From Emiliania huxleyi CCMP1516 (Eukaryota > Haptophyta > Isochrysidales > Noelaerhabdaceae): a stretch of 64,000 nucleotides of DNA. The notes below the pieces were generated by a model. That model was not told the DNA's origin. It did no database searches and saw only the letters and a program-made list of their open reading frames with translations. The translations under genes and the position numbers were made by a program. The stretch is taken from contig NW_005200600.1 in the NCBI RefSeq assembly GCF_000372725.1, positions 43,369-107,368 on the forward strand, read 5' to 3'. This document shows, piece after piece, positions 1 through 10,200 of this stretch (position 1 is its first letter; every line of letters starts with the position of its first letter).

Positions 1-104
1 AATCTGCGCTCCTCTTTATGGCCTGCGGCGCCTGGCTTGAGCTTGGAAGTGTAAACGAGTCCGCCAGGGCGGTCTGCAAACACGGAGCGCGCTGCGCGCG
101 CGGT

Positions 105-876
105 CTACGCCGAATTAGATGAGAGGGACAGCGCTATCCGCAAAGGCTCGACCAGCTGTGGCGGCTCGTCGGCAAAGGTCGTCCACTCCTTGGCGTACGG
201 CTGAAAGCCGGTGTGCGAGTGGAGCATCTGCGTGTCGAGGCGCCACAGCATCTCGCCCTCGAAGATGATGTCTCGCGACAGCTGGACGTACTTGCGAGTC
301 CGATCCATCGCGCCGTCATACGGCACCTGCTTGCCCTGAGCCAGCCGAGTTGACTCCTCGGCATATGAGAGGTTGTGCTTGGCGCGGCAATCTGGGCAGC
401 GCTTGCAGTAGAGGAGCCCGTCAAAGCGCCCGTGCGTGCAGTATACGGTTGGACGGACGGGCTCGTCGCTGACCACAAGGCGCACCTTCTGCCCTTGCAA
501 AGCGCAGACGGCGCAGAACTCAAGGGACCAGGTGGAGCGGCGTGGACTTCTCCTGCTCATGGAAGCGCATGGGGTCGAGACGATCCACGAGAGCGCTGAT
601 GCCCGCCTCGCTCTCGATGCTGCTGACGAGGACGTTGATGGTCGTGGACGCGTGCGTTGTTTGCATGTCGGCAGCGATGAGCTCTGCGCGGTCGGGTGTG
701 TCGACTGGGTAGCGGGCCATGCCGAGGAGAAGCGCGACGATCTCGTCCTCACTCTCGAGCGGCCATAGGTTCGTGGATAACCGCCTCAGGCCGGCGGCGA
801 GATGGGCGGCGGCGGCGGCGCAAAGCATTGCAAGCGAGCGTGCTGCTGTCAGTCTCAATCTCAAATCTCGAGTCAC
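105..876 (-). pseudogene. Cysteine-cluster protein of KDZ-transposon type, frameshifted fragment
   Basis: Two minus-strand frames join into one protein-like stretch. The upstream frame (876 to about 540) ends in STPLHLVP and stops. The next frame resumes at once with EFCAVCALQG and runs to 105. The second part has paired cysteines (CAVC, then CKRCPDC about 40 residues later), a YCTHGRFDGLLYC segment, and a tail rich in aromatic and charged residues. The spacing resembles the CxC-type cysteine clusters that accompany Kyakuja-Dileera-Zisupton transposases, which are abundant in haptophytes; that match is from memory of the family. The single-base frame change near 540 suggests decay or a sequencing error. 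No transposase core is visible. The window edge may truncate the 3' side. Confidence 0.4.
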
Positions 877-1217
877 GCTGCCCTAGATTTCGGTTGTCCC
901 GCAAGTGATGTTTTTCGAACGAAGCGAGATAAAGGCGTTGGAAGGTTGAGGAAGTTCACAGCATCCTGCATCGAAAACGGAATCTCTCTTGCTTGCAGTC
1001 TCTCCCACCCCTCATCGAAATCTCAAACTCCCGAAGCGAAAACCCGAACAGGAATCTTCGCCATTTGAGATCTCACGCGTTTCCTCTAGAAACTCACACC
1101 GAGCGACGGGAAGACTGAGATTTCGTGGCTGAAGTCTCGACGAAGATTTGGGAGATCTCAAGGGCGGGACTAGAGACTTCGATGACTGCCCGTCTCACAG
1201 TAGGATGTGTCCGTTTT
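877..1217. other. Intergenic stretch, no gene seen
   Basis: A less GC-rich segment with many scattered copies of short words such as GAGATCTCA and TCTCAAA. No long ORF with protein-like composition and no recognisable RNA gene. Confidence 0.5.
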
Positions 1218-1798
1218 TACCTTCTCCGGGGAAAGTTATTTAGAGACACCGCCCTACCGCCGCCCAGTACGTGCTCCGCAGCTGAGCCCACGCACCCCAC
1301 AGCAGCTCAGGGACACAATAAGCTCGCATACAAGTGCTGGTACGCACAGCTCGACGCGTACTCGAATGCTGCCACTGTCATTCTAGCCGGCGAGCGGCGG
1401 CGTCACAGCGTCGACTCTCGCATCGCGATGAGACGCACTGCTTGCCCAGACGCGCGCCTTGGCGCGCTCCTGTGGTGCAGGAGGAAGGCCAGCGGTCGTG
1501 CTGCGCAGGCCCGGCCGTCTGGTTGAAGGGATCAGCAGCTGGCGCTCAACAGCAGCGCTGTCGAGCAGCGCAGCCACACCACACTCCCGCCAAGCCACGT
1601 GTCATTTCGCGCCAAGATTTGGCGCCAAAATGGTACTTTAGTGTCCACCTAGCCACGTGGTCGCGGCCTGAAGCTCCAAGCTTCTGGGACTGAGGTCCCA
1701 CATCGCTGGACTCCATTTGTGTGCAGGCGGCACCCTTCCGATCGTTCGCCGATGTCCGAAACCGGCATGTTGCTAAATAACTTTCCCCGGAGAAGGTA
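1218..1798. mobile_element. MITE-like element with perfect 26-bp terminal inverted repeats
   Basis: The left arm at 1218-1243 begins TACCTTCTCCGGGG and ends TTATTTAG. The right arm at 1773-1798 is its exact reverse complement. The outermost bases are TA on both sides, so the repeat may be a 24-bp TIR starting CC with a TA target duplication, as in Tc1/mariner-type elements. The 581-bp body has no convincing transposase ORF, so it would be non-autonomous. It lies just beyond the 3' end of the RCC1 gene. Confidence 0.65.
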
Positions 1799-1874
1799 TC
1801 TATTTATTTATCTCATATCAGAGCCGAGCCGCCCCCCTCGGCCTCGCACAATGAGACGTTTTCCTCTGTTCCCT

Positions 1875-4116
1875 TCAACAGCACTCTCGCGGCGACTCCT
1901 CCTTTCGCCCCCCTCCAGCAAGCCGCAAGTGCGGGTACCGCCGCGGCCTCAGCAAGTTCTCCGAGCGCGCACCCACACCGAGCGCGTCGTCCTCGCCACA
2001 GCCGAAGGCCAACGCGTCGCCGCTGGCGGTGGACGCCACCGAATAGGCGGCGAGGCCATACTGGCCCGCGCCAACGGTGCGGCCGCCGCCCAAGCTCGCG
2101 ATCGGCTGCGGCTCGAGTCGCTCCTGCGCCAGGGCGGGGGGACAGCGCCTTCTGCCGCGAGCCTCAAAGCGTCCGCGACACTGGTTCGCCCCCAGCGAGC
2201 TGCCCTCAGTGAGCTGCCCTCAGTGAGCTCGCCGCGAGTGCAGTCTGCCGCTCTGCCGTGCTCCGGGGGGCTGGTGGCGGAGGGAGGGGGTACCCGTGGC
2301 GGGGCGGGGAAGGGGGGGGGGGGCGGGCAGGCGTGGCGTTGCGGGCCTCCTCGTCGCCGTGTCCGAGCCTCCCATGGCTTCCGTAGCCAAACGAGTAGAC
2401 GGCCCCGCCCGCCGCCAGCACCAAGCTGTGCTCGCACCCCGCAGAGACCGCAACCGCCCGCACCGCCGCCAGCGCGCCGCAGATCCTCTCGGGCACGAGC
2501 CTGCTCCGCTTGTCTCCGTGGCCGAGCTGCCTGTTGTTCACTCACTCACGTTGAGTCGCTCACGTACCGAGACGAACCTCATCGCCAATGCTCCAGGTGC
2601 CTATTCATCACCGCCACTAATGAGCCACCAATCAACACGCCACCCTGTCGCCCGCGCCCCCGCTGCCCGCACACGCCCCACCCGAAGCTGAACACGCTGC
2701 CGCCCGAGGAGAGGGCCAGGCTGTGCCTTGCGCCGGCAGCGACCGCCTGCATCAGACGCCTGCCGTGAGTCGTTCCAACGACAAACGGTGGCCTCCCTTA
2801 ATTAGCGCCGAGATGTGCTCCGAGCGCAACCCGCCGATGCGTCTTGGCGACGGCTGCCGCGCGGTGTCGCCGTGGCCGAGCCTGCCGCTGTTGCCGTGCC
2901 CGAAGGAGTAGGCGGCGCCGTCCGACGTTGCGACGAGGCTGTGGACGACGCAGGCGGAGATGGCGGTGCCTAAGCCTCGGCTTACCAACACCGCTGTGGC
3001 TCGCAACCAAGAAAGGGGCGGCGGAGGCAGAGAGGGCGCTGCCGCGCGACCAACGCAAGTCCCCGATCCTCTTTGGCCGCAGCTGGCTCGAGAGGTCGCC
3101 GTGGCCCAGCTGGCCGAGAGCGCCTATGTGGGGAGCACGTGGTGACACAGGACGCCGAGGGCGTGGCAGCGGATACGGTGGACGGCAGCCGTGTGCGTGC
3201 CGTCCAGAGTGCTTGCCACAAGAGCGGAGTTGAGAGGAGAGGTGGGTAGTGCGGGGGAGAGCTATTGAGCATCTGGAGGGGAGAGAGCCGTCGCCGAAGC
3301 TCCAGACGTGCCCCTCCGCCGTGAGGGCGAGGCTGTGTGCGCCGCCCGCCGAGACGGCGACTGCACGGCTCTCGGAGCAGACTGCGACGATGGTCGGCGA
3401 GGCGCGGTCCCCCTCCTCCCCTACGGAGAGGTGTCGTGGACGTGTGTCGTGGACGCGTCCTCGACATGGCGTGGCGAGGGTCTTCATTTGCCGAGTCCGA
3501 GCCGGCCCCGAGCCCCGATGCCTATGAATTAATACGAACGACTGATCTCACGAATCAACTAAGAGGCGGAGGGGCGCCGGCGCTCCCCATGCGAAGACAT
3601 CGCCCCGCTCGCTCACTGCGAGCGTGTGCGCCACGCCCGACGACACGGACCGGAACCGCACGCGCTGCCCAGTGACGGGCAGGCGAGTCGGCTGCGCGAG
3701 CCGCCGGACTCCTTCGCCGTGACCCAGCAGGCCGGGCCGGTCGACGCCGGCATCGAAGTCCTCGGTCCCGCAGGAGAGGAGGCGTCCCGAGTCATCCACG
3801 AACGTGACGTGCGAGAAGCCGACAGCGACGGCTGTGCCGGCACCCGGTCCCGCCTCTCCTCCCAGAGGGCCGCCTGCGTCCACGACGGCTCGCAAGTCGT
3901 GTCGAGAGCCGGCAGACCATACCGCCTCGCCCGCAGCGCCCGCACAACGGCCTCTTGAAAGTGCAGAGAGGTGCGCTCGGCGCACGAGAGGTCCTCGGGT
4001 GCCGGGAGGAGGGAGCAAATGCGAGCGAGGGCATCGGTCGGGAGGCTGGCGAGGGCGAGAGGCCGCTGCTCGTCGTCAAGTTGCTGGCTGACCGTGCATT
4101 CGCGGCTGCTATCCAT
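1875..4116 (-). CDS. F-box-like protein with RCC1 repeats
   Basis: Start chosen at the ATG at 4116 (MDSSRECTVSQQLDDEQ). The first about 100 residues contain LASLPTDALARICSLLPAPEDL, an F-box-like segment. Frames downstream then give successive RCC1 blades: an unusual first one (HVTFVDDSGRLLSCG), VAHTLAVSERGDVFAWG, AVSAGGAHSLALTAEGHVWSFG, LGQLGHGDLSSQLRPKRIG, YSFGHGNSGRLGHGD, SAGCEHSLVLAAGGAVYSFG and a final SGDALAFGCGEDDALG near 1950. These fit a seven-bladed RCC1 propeller, used in chromatin, Ran-GEF or UVR8-like proteins. With an N-terminal F-box it would be a substrate adaptor of an SCF ubiquitin ligase; that role is inferred. Several introns interrupt it. A frame change near 3850 has no obvious splice pair and may be a sequence error. 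Exact exon borders were not solved. Confidence 0.7.
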
Positions 4117-4545
4117 CGCAGCCCGTCCGCAGTGCGATTCCGGAAATTTCCCTGGTTGCCTGCTCAAGGTTGTCGCAATGGCGAGCGATGACGAGGGATT
4201 CACGCTCAGCGTGACGAGCAAGCTCAGGGAGTTTACGGCGCTCGGATACCCCGCACACGTGCTTAATGGGGCTATCGGGCGCGCGTTTGCCCGGACAAGA
4301 GACGAGCGGCTCTTTCGGGCCAGACTATGTTCACAACGGTGGGAGGCCAACCTCTAACCATGTGAACCAAAAAGAAAAAATATATTCTCAAAGCCAGTCA
4401 GAGCACCGTCCAAAGGCGGGTGCTGTCGACTAAGGGACAATCTTGTCTGTCGGCAGCCGAACTTGTGATGGGACACCCTCGGAATCCAACTGCGTACTAC
4501 TTGGCTAGCACGCTATTGGCATACCGACGGCTAAGGCCGAAATCG
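4117..4545. other. Upstream region of the RCC1 gene
   Basis: Holds the presumed 5' UTR and promoter of the minus-strand F-box/RCC1 gene. An A-rich patch (AAAAAGAAAAAATATATTC) lies at 4369-4387. No other gene is visible. Confidence 0.35.
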
Positions 4546-4573
4546 GTTCACACCTGTTTTTGCAGGTGTGAAC
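4546..4573. repeat. Perfect 11-bp hairpin
   Basis: GTTCACACCTG at 4546-4556 pairs perfectly with CAGGTGTGAAC at 4563-4573 across a 6-base T-rich loop. It resembles a small fold-back element. A related ACTTACCTGTGAAGTGTGAAC stretch lies 50 bases downstream. Confidence 0.6.
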
Positions 4574-4751
4574 ACAAAGGATTCGCTGTATCTACTCAGC
4601 TGCTCCGCTTACACTTACCTGTGAAGTGTGAACAGCGGATTTTGAATCAGCGTTCTCCTTGAACGATATCGGTGTCGAAACACCGCTCTGACAGCGCTCA
4701 CAGTTGTGGAGAAATTCTGAGATTTCCTTTTTGATGGATCGAGCCTTGGTT

Positions 4752-4811
4752 GGCGAGACTGCGTCAGCTGTTCCCACAGGCCACAGCAGGCTGGGGAAGT
4801 ACCTCGCCAGG
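4752..4811 (+). repeat. Dispersed repeat, copy 1 (mate at 48091-48140)
   Basis: About 60 bases beginning GGCGAGACTGCGTCAGCTGT and ending GTACCTCGCCAGG recur at 48091-48140 in the same orientation with small gaps. Near the second copy, CACCTGGCGAGGTAC at 48017-48031 is an inverted match to its right end, so the family may be a short TIR element of about 125 bp. Confidence 0.55.
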
Positions 4812-4857
4812 CCCAGGCAGGGCCGCTCACACAGGCAGGGAGCGTGCGGCTAGCTTA

Positions 4858-5098
4858 TTGGCCTTTATACGTTATTCTTCCGATTCTATATTCTTTTTCG
4901 AGGCGATTTTCAGCGATTTTACAAAGCAATAACAAATCGCGATTTTCAGCGGGACGAATATAAAGAATATTTGAGAATATAGGCCCTATTTGGAGCTGTA
5001 TTCTTGACATGTTCGAGAATATAGACAAGAATACGGAAAGAATACGGAAAAAGAATATAGATAGGACTGGGCGAGAAAAACGTATAAATAAAGCCCTG
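4858..5098. mobile_element. AT-rich fold-back element with imperfect inverted ends
   Basis: A 240-bp AT-rich island in GC-rich surroundings. The left end (CTTTATACGTTATTCTTCC, then TCTATATTCTTTTTC) is matched in reverse complement by the right end (GAAAAAGAATATAG, then AACGTATAAATAAAG). Inside are many GAATATAG words. The structure looks like a small non-autonomous DNA element; there is no ORF. Confidence 0.4.
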
Positions 5099-5261
5099 GA
5101 GGCAGTCGCAGCCCTCAGACTCCTTGCGGACGACATCGAGCACGGCGTCAATCAGCTCGGTGCCCTCGGTGTAGTGACCCTTGGCCCAGTTGTTGCCGGC
5201 GCCCGACTGGCCAGAGACGAAGTTGGGCCCTGCCAAAAGACTCCCAATCGTCCTTCCAACG

Positions 5262-5312
5262 GCCTGCTCGTGCAGGTGGGGACCCTGTCCTCCTCCCCAT
5301 GCCCTTTTATGA
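5262..5312 (+). repeat. Dispersed repeat carrying the CTGCTCGTGCAGGTGGGGAC motif
   Basis: The word CTGCTCGTGCAGGTGGGGAC followed by CCTGTCC recurs, sometimes inverted, at about 6410-6450, 22625-22690 and 56915-56945, with a degenerate relative near 32535-32620. This marks an interspersed repeat family. Confidence 0.55.
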
Positions 5313-5443
5313 CCGCGCAAGATAAAAGGGTGGCTAAGGGCTCTGCACGCAAGGCGCCCGCGTCGCAGACGCGGTACCATTGACAAATCTGCAATAGCAC
5401 ACGAGCAAATAGCAAAATCCGAATACCGTGCAGGAATCCGACG

Positions 5444-6960
5444 ATGTGGGACGCAAGCCTTCAGCTGGTGCCAGACATCGCTTCGTTTTACGGAAACCAG
5501 AACGTCCGCCAAATCCGTGCTCTTTCGGCGCAACTTGAGGGGAAGCCGCTGATCGAGCCCAGCGTGCCCGCGGCCGCCTCCCGCGCAGCAGCGCCTCTGG
5601 GGACGACACGCTGCGGAATCGGATCGAGCCCATGGAGGAGGAGGACGCAGTCGGCGAATTGGAGGGAGGAGGAGAGGAGGAGGGCGCAGTCGACGAATGG
5701 GAGGAGGAGGGCGCAGTTGACATTGTCGTGTCTGACTCAGAGGAGGAGTTGGGGGTGCTCCGGCAACCTAACCTGATCCAGAAGCTCGCCGACGTTGTCA
5801 CTCAACGTGCGTCATGCGTGCTCGAGCTTGAGGGAGGAGCTCAGCTAACGCTTCGGCCAGCCCCCCAGCGCCGCCGCCCACCGCCACCCACAAAGCACCT
5901 GCTCTACTATCCCGTACCTGGCTGGCTGACGCTCACCCCCCCCCGCTCCACTTTCCCCTGATCATGCCCGTGATAGCACCATCACTGTCGCCGTCCTGGT
6001 TTTGAACGTGGCAGCTAGACTCTAGGGACTCGGTAGTCGTGACCGCCCCCTGAGTGTGAGGAGCAGGAGAGAGAGAGCTTTGTGGTGTTGGTGTACGCAA
6101 TAACGGGACAGGGTGGTTGTTCTCTCCATCTCCCCTTCTAGCTCTTAGCATGAGCTGCGCCCTGTGTCCGACCCCTTTTGCGCAGCAACACCTTAAACTT
6201 TCAGGCCCTCCAAATTCGGGTCGGAGCGTAGCGGAGTGGGCCCCGAGTTTGAAAAGGGCGACGGACGCTTGCGTCCTAGCCGCCAACAAAGCCTCCCCGG
6301 CGCAGAGGGGCCCCCGGAGGGATGCACAACCGCTCCACGCCACGCCGCTTGCGGCGGTCCTCTTCCCATAAATAAATAAATACAACGGACACGCCAAACG
6401 AGGGGTGGGAGAAGGACAGGGTCCCCACCTGCACGAGCAGGATCTTGTAGGACGATCAGGGACACAGGGGAACGGGAGCGGGGAGCGCATCGCGACACGG
6501 AGGGGGGCTGGGCAGGGGGTTCACCCGGTCCTCTTCCCAGCTCCGCTGAGGCCCTACGGCATTCTTTCTTTCTTTCTTCCCAAACGCAGGTGCTCGTGTG
6601 CGACCATGATGCGACTTCGGCAGTGTGCATGACGTGCTGGAAACTCTCGTGCTGGACGTGCGGCGAGAATGAAGGCGTGCACGGAGCACGCTCAGTCAGC
6701 ACCGCGCCGCCGCAGGCGACGACAGCACCGCAAGCTCGATGGGACTTCATATTCGCCACCTGCGCGCTGTCTTTTACCTCTTCGTCCTTACAAGGCTTGG
6801 CACAGCGATCAAGCCGTTGCCCTTGCCAGCTGCCGCAGGTGAATTCAATCAGGGGACACACATATCCGGACGGGACTGCACCGTATGCCGTGTCCCAAGC
6901 GATCACTCGTATTCTCGCACCCTACCCCTCGACCCCATGGGTGCCCCATACTTGTAGGGG
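5444..6960 (+). CDS. Possible multi-exon gene: acidic N-terminal part, cysteine-rich C-terminal part
   Basis: An ATG at 5444 opens a protein-like stretch ([19 protein letters not shown]) that changes frame near 5600 into a very acidic segment at 5632-5800 ([19 protein letters not shown], then [14 protein letters not shown]). A pyrimidine tract ending CAG at about 6589 leads into a cysteine-rich exon ([19 protein letters not shown] followed by SCWTCG), whose Cys/His pattern could bind zinc as a B-box or RING-like finger. Dispersed repeats fill 6170-6495 between the two, presumably in an intron. Exon joins are not established, and the two parts may belong to different genes or to a retroelement. 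Confidence 0.25.
6170..6366 (+). repeat. Dispersed repeat R1, copy 1 (inverted mate at 63549-63742)
   Basis: About 195 bases starting at ACCCCTTTTGCGCAGCAACA are closely matched in reverse complement at 63549-63742, 57 kb away. Differences are scattered single bases. No coding potential is evident. Confidence 0.7.
6367..6497 (+). repeat. Dispersed repeat R2, copy 1 (inverted mate at 56858-56986)
   Basis: Begins with AAATAAATAAATACAACGGA and ends near GAGCGCATCGCGACA. About 125 bases are almost identical in reverse complement at 56858-56986. It lies directly against R1, so the two may be one composite element here and separate pieces elsewhere. Confidence 0.7.
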
Positions 6961-7284
6961 CGGCTCGCCAACAATGAGTGAGAGGAGGCGAGGCAAGTGA
7001 GCTGTGAGGGACGGGTGACTGACCGCTGTGCGGGGGTGGGGGGGGGGCGGCTCGTGCGGATCGGACTGGGACGGACCCGTTCGGACACGGAGGCTCGCCG
7101 GGCCGCGGACCTGCGCCCCGAGCGAGGGATGTGTGACGGGATCGGTAGACAGAGTATTCTGCGGGCCCTGCGCCTGTCTTTCGAGGTCTCGAGATTAACT
7201 CATTAACGGGGCCCAAACCGCCCGCCGCTCTCCCCCCCCGCGCGTGACTAAATTGGCGGGCGGTGGGGCGAGGAGGACGATCCC

Positions 7285-10200
7285 ATGCGCTCCCACTCGG
7301 CACACTCTGCACACGGCACGTCGCCCTGGGTCGCCAATTTCTCGGCCCCCAGAACCAGCCTCGAATCGCTGCGTGACGCCCACGCTTCCCTCGAAATGCA
7401 GCTTGCCAGCGTCGGCTTCTCGGAGCCCGGTATGACAAGGGCGAGTCGGATGTTCTCTGGCGAGCCTCCACTGCCGCGCCACTATGCAGACGCGCCGTGG
7501 CGGTTGCCGCCGTCCAGTGTGCGCGTGCTGGCGCTGCCTCTCGCCGACGAGTTGCTGTCAGACGCAGCTGCACGTCGGCTGAGCCGCCTCGCGCTGCGAG
7601 CGGCGGAAGAGCTCGCCGGCGTGCTGCCGATGGGCACGCAAAGCTGGACGCCTTCATTGCGCAGTCTGCACGTGACGCTCTTCCATCCTGGCGCCGCCCC
7701 AGGGACGAGCCGCGATAGCGCACCGCCCACCCCGAGCCCGAGGGCGCTGCACCACGAGCTTGAGCTCGCGCAACGTCTTGCCGCATCGGTGCCAGCCAAC
7801 CTCACCCTCCTGGTTGACCGCTTCGTCATCACCTCTGGAGGCGTGCTCCTCCTCCTGTTCCTGCCCGATCACAACGGCGCATGCGTCGAGGCACTGCGTG
7901 CGGCGGCGGGCCGCGCCTTTCCAAGCAACACGCGGCATACTTCCGGCTTGATCCACGCTTCGCTGCTTCGGGTGGTCGTTCTCCCTCCAGGATACCATGG
8001 CGCCGCGGCCGATGTGGCTAGGGCGGCGACGGCGGTGTGCGAGCGATGGACGCGCCGGCTGCGAGGGGTTCGCATCTCGCTGAGAGGGCTACTCTATGTG
8101 AGAGAGCAGCAGATCATGACGCTCGCGGGTGCGGGGTTCGTGAGTGAATTTTCACACTTTCACTTTCACATGTGAATTCATGTGAATTTCACATGAAACG
8201 TTTCGGCCGCCCCCGTTTCACACTGAAAATTTCACAAGAGTTCGACTACTTTCGAAGGCTCTGGCATCTCCGAGGCGGCAGCGGCGGAGGCGGCAGCAGT
8301 CGAGGCGGCAGCGGCGGAGGCGGCAGCGGAGAGAGCGGCGGTGCGCCTACCACTGCCGGCACCGGTAGGGATCTCTGTGCCACCAATGCCGCGCGTTCCT
8401 GCTTCCCTGCAGCGAGGCCGTGGTCAAGGCCGTGGTCGTCCCCAAGGCTCAAAGAACAGGGGCCCGCCCTCACTGCATCAAAACGCGGTGTGAAAGCGAG
8501 GAAGTGTAGAAAGGAAAGAGCCCACAATAACTAGTGAGAGGAGGTGCAGCTTGGTTCGTGTCCTCGGGCGCTCGAGGACGTGTGTGTTGCCTCAATGTTC
8601 TTTTAATGCGCGCCCCCGCCGAAATACACTGCAAATACACCATACACGCGAGATGCGTCGGCAGCGACGCGCACGACCTCTTAAGAAGCACCGTGTCGTT
8701 AGGGTTAGGGTTAGGGTTAGGGTTAGGGTTAGGGTCAGAGAGCGTTCAAGCCGTTGTGCAGCTCCTAAGAGAATGGTCCGGTTTGGGCCGAAACCAAATG
8801 GAGGAATCAGCGGTCCGTCGACACGAGCTCTCGGTGAACGCTTTGGGTTCTTCGGGCTAGGGTTAGGGTTAGGGTTAGGGTAGGGTTAGGGTTAGGGTTA
8901 GGGTTAGGGTTAGGGTTAGGGTAAGGGGTTGGTTGTCGTCGCGCGCTCTCGATATCTGGCTAAGACAGAGACACAGCAGCAGAGGCGACCCAAGCGACAC
9001 ATCAGAGCATGGATGCTTGGGGGCGCGAGCCGCCATCTTGGACTGTAAGGCGAGTATTTGCAACCGGGAGCTCGCCGCCGCCCCCCTACACCGCCGCCGC
9101 CGCCCTCCCGGTGGCAAATAATAGCCCAAGTCGAAGAGTGCGCCCCGCCCTCGGTATCTGGGCGGCAGGCGGGGCTAGAGTGGCACGCTGGTGCACGGAT
9201 GGGGGCGCGAGCCGCCATCTTGGACTGTGAGGCGAGTATTTGCAACCGGGAGCTCGCCGCCGCCCCTACACCGCCGCGGCCGCCCTCCCGATGGCAAATA
9301 ATAGCCCAAGTCGAAGAGTGCGCCCCGCCCTCGGTATCTGGGCGGCAGGCGGGACTAGAGTGGCACGCTGGGTGCACGGATGGGGGCGCGAGGCGAGCCG
9401 CCATCTTGGACTGTGAGGCGAGTATTTGCAACCGGGAGCTCGCCGCCGCCCCCCTACACCGCCGCCGCCGCCCTCCCGGTGGCAAATAATAGCCCAAGTC
9501 GAAGAGTGCGCCCCGCCCTCGGTATCTGGGCGGCAGGCGGGGCTAGAGAGGCACGATGGTGCACGGATGGGGGCGCGAGCCGCCATCTTGGACTGTGAGG
9601 CGAGTGTTTGCAACCGGGAGCTCGCCGCCGCCCCTACACCGCCGCCGCCGCCCTCCCGGTGGCAAATAATAGCCCAAGTCGAAGAGTGCGCCCCGCCATC
9701 GGTATCTGGGCGGCAGGCGGGACTAAAGTGGCACGCTGGTGCACGGATGGGGGCGCGAGCCGCCATCTTGGACTGTAAGGCGAGTATTTGCAACCGGGAG
9801 CTCGCCGCCGCCCCCCTACACCGCCGCGGCCGCCCTCCCGGTGGCAAATAATAGCCCAAGTCGAAGAGTGCGCCCCGCCCTCGGTATCTGGGCGGCAGGC
9901 GGGGCTAGAGTGGCACGCTGGTGCACGGATGGGGGCGCGAGCCGCCATCTTGGACTGTGAGGCGAGTATTTGCAACCGGGAGCTCGCCGCCGCCCCTACA
10001 CCGCCGCGGCCGCCCTCCCGATGGCAAATAATAGCCCAAGTCGAAGAGTGCGCCCCGCCCTCGGTATCTGGGCGGCAGGCGGGACTAGAGTGGCACGCTG
10101 GGTGCACGGATGGGGGCGCGAGGCGAGCCGCCATCTTGGACTGTGAGGCGAGTGTTTGCAACCGGGAGCTCGCCGCCGCCCCTACACCGCCGCCGCCGCC

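Noticed and set aside
8699..8930. A chromosome end (telomere)
   Set aside because: The TTAGGG blocks are short, lie inside a bounded element and have genes on both sides.
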